Origin: Gracilimonas sp040904925
GTDB lineage: Bacteria > Bacteroidota > Rhodothermia > Balneolales > Balneolaceae
Direction: 5' to 3'
DNA length: 64,000 nucleotides
Assembly (NCBI GenBank): GCA_040904925.1
Contig: JBBDSP010000025.1
Span: 124,001 to 188,000, forward strand
The notes beneath the pieces were generated by a model. It saw only the letters and a program-made list of their open reading frames with translations. It had not been told where the DNA came from and ran no database searches. Positions 61,974-64,000 of this stretch are shown in pieces. The translations under genes and the position numbers were made by a program. The first letter of the stretch is position 1, and every line of letters starts with the position of its first letter.

Positions 61974-63114
61974 TTTTATTAAGCCTTTCCTTTATGAAAT
62001 TGATCACTCTTGATGCACGGTTTTCCCATGTGAGAGTACTCATTTCTTCTTTGGCATTTTTCCCGATTTTCTCTCTCAGAGATTCATTTTCAAGGAGTTC
62101 TTTCAGCCCGGCCTCAGCTGCCATTTGATTATCAGGCTCAACCAGATAGGCCGTTTCATTATGAGTCAGTACTTCGCGTATATCTTCAATATCCGGAGCT
62201 AAAATGGCCTTTCCGCTTGCCTTATAAATAAAGGTTTTGATGGGCAACACGGTATTCATGGCCTTCTCCCTTGCCTGCAGTGAGGTTGGTATGTAAAGTA
62301 TGTCCGATGCTTCAATATACCTGGCCGTAGAGGCTTTATCCTGCCAGGGAATTACGATCACATTCTCCATAGATTCTGCCCGGCGTTCAATTTCACCCTT
62401 GCCTTCCGAACCCACTATCACAAATCCTGCATCAGAAAATTTATCTGCCAGATCTAAAAAATAATGCAATCCCTTTTTAGGATTAACGCGACCGGTATAG
62501 GTAACCAGTTTTTTATCTGTGGGGAGTTCTAACTGATTTCGTAATTCTGTCCTATCAGAATCAATATTTTCAAAAAATTCGGATCGAAATGCATTGTGTT
62601 CAACCGTCAATTGTTCCTCTGAGAAACCTGAATCCAGGTAAGCTTGCTTCGCAAAATTCGAATGCAGGATTATTCCAAGGAACCGGGGATTCTTTGCCAT
62701 TTTCTTAAAAAACCAGTGTGACTGAATATTCCGCTTTGGCCAGGGACGAAATGCTTCAAATAAAATGGGCTTATTGGTAAAAAGCAGTGTTGCAATCACA
62801 ATGGGGATATTCCGGGTATAAACCACATCGGCGCCCCCTTTTCTGATCTTTAAAGCCGAACGCAGTGCAAATGAAAGTTTTTCAATCCCCCGGATATTCG
62901 GGAAGAGATGAGAGACAAATTTCAAATCCCAGTCCCCATCAACCATGTAATAGTCCTGAATCTCTTTTAAAGTCGGTGAAGGTTTTGATTGATAAGAGCC
63001 AGAATAAAGAACGATTCCAGATTGTTTGCTCAATGCAGATATCATGTTTATGAACTGTTCGGTATCCGCACTGGAGGATGGTAAAAACTGATCTGATATA
63101 TAGACGATCTTCAT
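61966..63114 (-). CDS. GT4-family glycosyltransferase (WbuB-like)
   Basis: 382 residues. N-terminal KIVYISDQFLPSSSADTEQF. The donor-site segment VTYTGRVNPKKGLHYFLDLA is typical of GT4. The usual EX7E region is replaced by a less exact LQAREKAMNTVLPIKTFIY element, near the family variant for WbuB-like enzymes. The start codon overlaps the stop of the upstream gene by one base (TAATG), showing tight coupling to the outer-membrane protein. It probably adds a sugar in the same polysaccharide pathway. Confidence 0.88.
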   Translation of the reverse strand: MKIVYISDQFLPSSSADTEQFINMISALSKQSGIVLYSGSYQSKPSPTLKEIQDYYMVDGDWDLKFVSHLFPNIRGIEKLSFALRSALKIRKGGADVVYTRNIPIVIATLLFTNKPILFEAFRPWPKRNIQSHWFFKKMAKNPRFLGIILHSNFAKQAYLDSGFSEEQLTVEHNAFRSEFFENIDSDRTELRNQLELPTDKKLVTYTGRVNPKKGLHYFLDLADKFSDAGFVIVGSEGKGEIERRAESMENVIVIPWQDKASTARYIEASDILYIPTSLQAREKAMNTVLPIKTFIYKASGKAILAPDIEDIREVLTHNETAYLVEPDNQMAAEAGLKELLENESLREKIGKNAKEEMSTLTWENRASRVINFIKERLNKIR

Positions 63115-64000
63115 TATTTAAAAGTATGGCTGTCTAAACTCAACCTGAAACCGACCTCTAAATTCCCGGTTATTCGAGAGGTTGTCCTTCCGGGAATATG
63201 CAGATGATCTTCGGTGTAATTATAGCCAACACTCGCATCTAGCCAGAATTCGGGGATCGGATTGTAGAGTACATCCAGGCTGAATCGACTCGTTTTTTCT
63301 TCGGTTCCCGTAAGTATCACGTCTATCGTATTTCCGTTGGGATATTCATCCACAAAAGGCTGATTGATCTCCTGTTCGCCCTGCATCAGGTAACTAACCC
63401 TTGGGGTGAGTGTAAGTCCAGGAAGCCACTTGTGTGCATGAAGCCGCATGTACAAGGAGCCATAGCCATAATCGGTGTATTGATTAGCTATTCCTCTTTT
63501 CAGGTACAGATATCGTCCCTCTGCCTGATCGGTATTGTAAGTTTGATAGGAAACCAGCTCAGCCTCATACCCAATATCCATAAAGTCCGTTACTTTTGAG
63601 ACATTAACGGAGTTAGTGATGGCAAAAGTGGTCGGTTCAATATCCGATTCTATGCTCCCTCCTTTTATTACAATATCATCAATCATAACCTGCAGATTTG
63701 TAGTCACCTTTTGATACTGCCACCACACCATTCCGCCAAAAAAAGCATTGAATTCATCATTAAGGGGATTGGTATTTCGGTCAAAGAAAAAGAAGTTGAC
63801 CGGACTTATAAATTTGAGCGAAGGAACCGAATTTTGGGAGGAATAGATAAACCCATCAAAATAGCCCAATCTCAACCCGTCATTAATTTTGATATCAATT
63901 CGGTGGATGGCAAGGTATCGCTTGGTTCCATCGATCAGGTTCTTACCTGTACGATCAAAAGTTCCGTCTTTACCCAGATTATCGAGCTCTGAGAAAATAC
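63114..64000 (-). CDS. Capsule-assembly Wzi-like outer-membrane protein (5' end outside window)
   Basis: The frame is open to the window's right edge, so about 295 C-terminal residues are visible. It reads as alternating beta strands with YLAIHRIDIKINDGLRLGYF and SLKFISPVNFFFFDRNT, resembling Wzi-family capsule assembly barrels. The terminal segment GNLEVGFRLSLDSHTFK fits a last barrel strand. Coupled by one base to the downstream glycosyltransferase, it suggests surface attachment of the exported polymer. Family assignment is moderate. Confidence 0.78.
   Translation of the reverse strand, partial: IFSELDNLGKDGTFDRTGKNLIDGTKRYLAIHRIDIKINDGLRLGYFDGFIYSSQNSVPSLKFISPVNFFFFDRNTNPLNDEFNAFFGGMVWWQYQKVTTNLQVMIDDIVIKGGSIESDIEPTTFAITNSVNVSKVTDFMDIGYEAELVSYQTYNTDQAEGRYLYLKRGIANQYTDYGYGSLYMRLHAHKWLPGLTLTPRVSYLMQGEQEINQPFVDEYPNGNTIDVILTGTEEKTSRFSLDVLYNPIPEFWLDASVGYNYTEDHLHIPGRTTSRITGNLEVGFRLSLDSHTFK

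Overview
This window is bacterial chromosome of roughly 42-43% GC (estimated by eye). It probably comes from a member of the Balneolota/Rhodothermota group or a close Bacteroidota relative (Balneola or Gracilimonas-like). The assignment is inferred from the rplT-pheS-pheT-zapA order, abundant lipoproteins and outer-membrane barrels of Bacteroidota type (DUF5723-like, DUF5916, DUF5117 metalloprotease), an IcmF mutase and a Bacteroidota-like curli locus. No rRNA, tRNA, CRISPR array or prophage was seen.

Layout. 1-6.7 kb is core housekeeping: the end of rplT, pheS-pheT, a small coiled-coil gene, zapA, a YmdB-type phosphodiesterase, lolD and a membrane-anchored TPR protein. 6.7-7.4 kb holds a decaying ArsR/SRPBCC pair, the second gene broken by one extra A in a poly-A run. 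7.5-13.7 kb (minus) carries icmF and an Ig-like lipoprotein followed by an MscS channel. 13.8-16.9 kb is a nicotinate/nicotinamide salvage operon (pncB-pncA) with a FAD oxidoreductase. 17-20.8 kb (minus) encodes a large lipoprotein and an outer-membrane protein. 21-26 kb has lysS, a LolC/E permease, an 845-bp gene-free island of degenerate repeats and palindromes, and ald. 26.1-28.9 kb has a secreted zinc metalloprotease and a small winged-helix-like protein. 29-37.2 kb is a tight three-gene operon: orphan histidine kinase, FecR/FnIII protein and a 1412-residue PKD-repeat protein. 37.2-42.9 kb has a COG2509 flavoprotein, a REP-associated transposase flanked by inverted palindrome doublets, a DUF389 membrane protein and a DUF5916 protein.

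43-52 kb is accessory. It contains an RHH/PIN toxin-antitoxin pair inside degenerate inverted repeats, then a complete minus-strand curli (type VIII secretion) locus: csgE, csgF, csgG, five curlin-repeat subunits and a lipoprotein. Two of the secretion proteins have unusual architectures: CsgE carries an N-terminal LysM domain, and CsgG carries a C-terminal outer-membrane beta-barrel. The curli locus lies between an intact MMPL/RND gene (52176-54671) and a 65-bp duplicate of that gene's 3' end (44074-44138), which looks like a recombination or insertion scar.

54.8-64 kb is an envelope-polymer region: a CrtC/Svf1-like lipocalin, myo-inositol-phosphate synthase with a sugar-phosphate nucleotidyltransferase, a CDP-alcohol (TagF-like) phosphotransferase, two GT4 glycosyltransferases, a flippase and a Wzi-like outer-membrane protein that runs off the window. 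Together these suggest an exported glycan carrying an inositol-phosphate or similar CDP-activated substituent. That is an inference from gene content only.

Best candidates for something undescribed: the LysM-CsgE/CsgG-barrel curli machine and its 65-bp boundary repeats, the inositol-linked polymer locus, the kinase-FecR-PKD operon, the toxin hairpin that covers its own ribosome-binding site, and the RAYT transposase with a mutated HUH motif.
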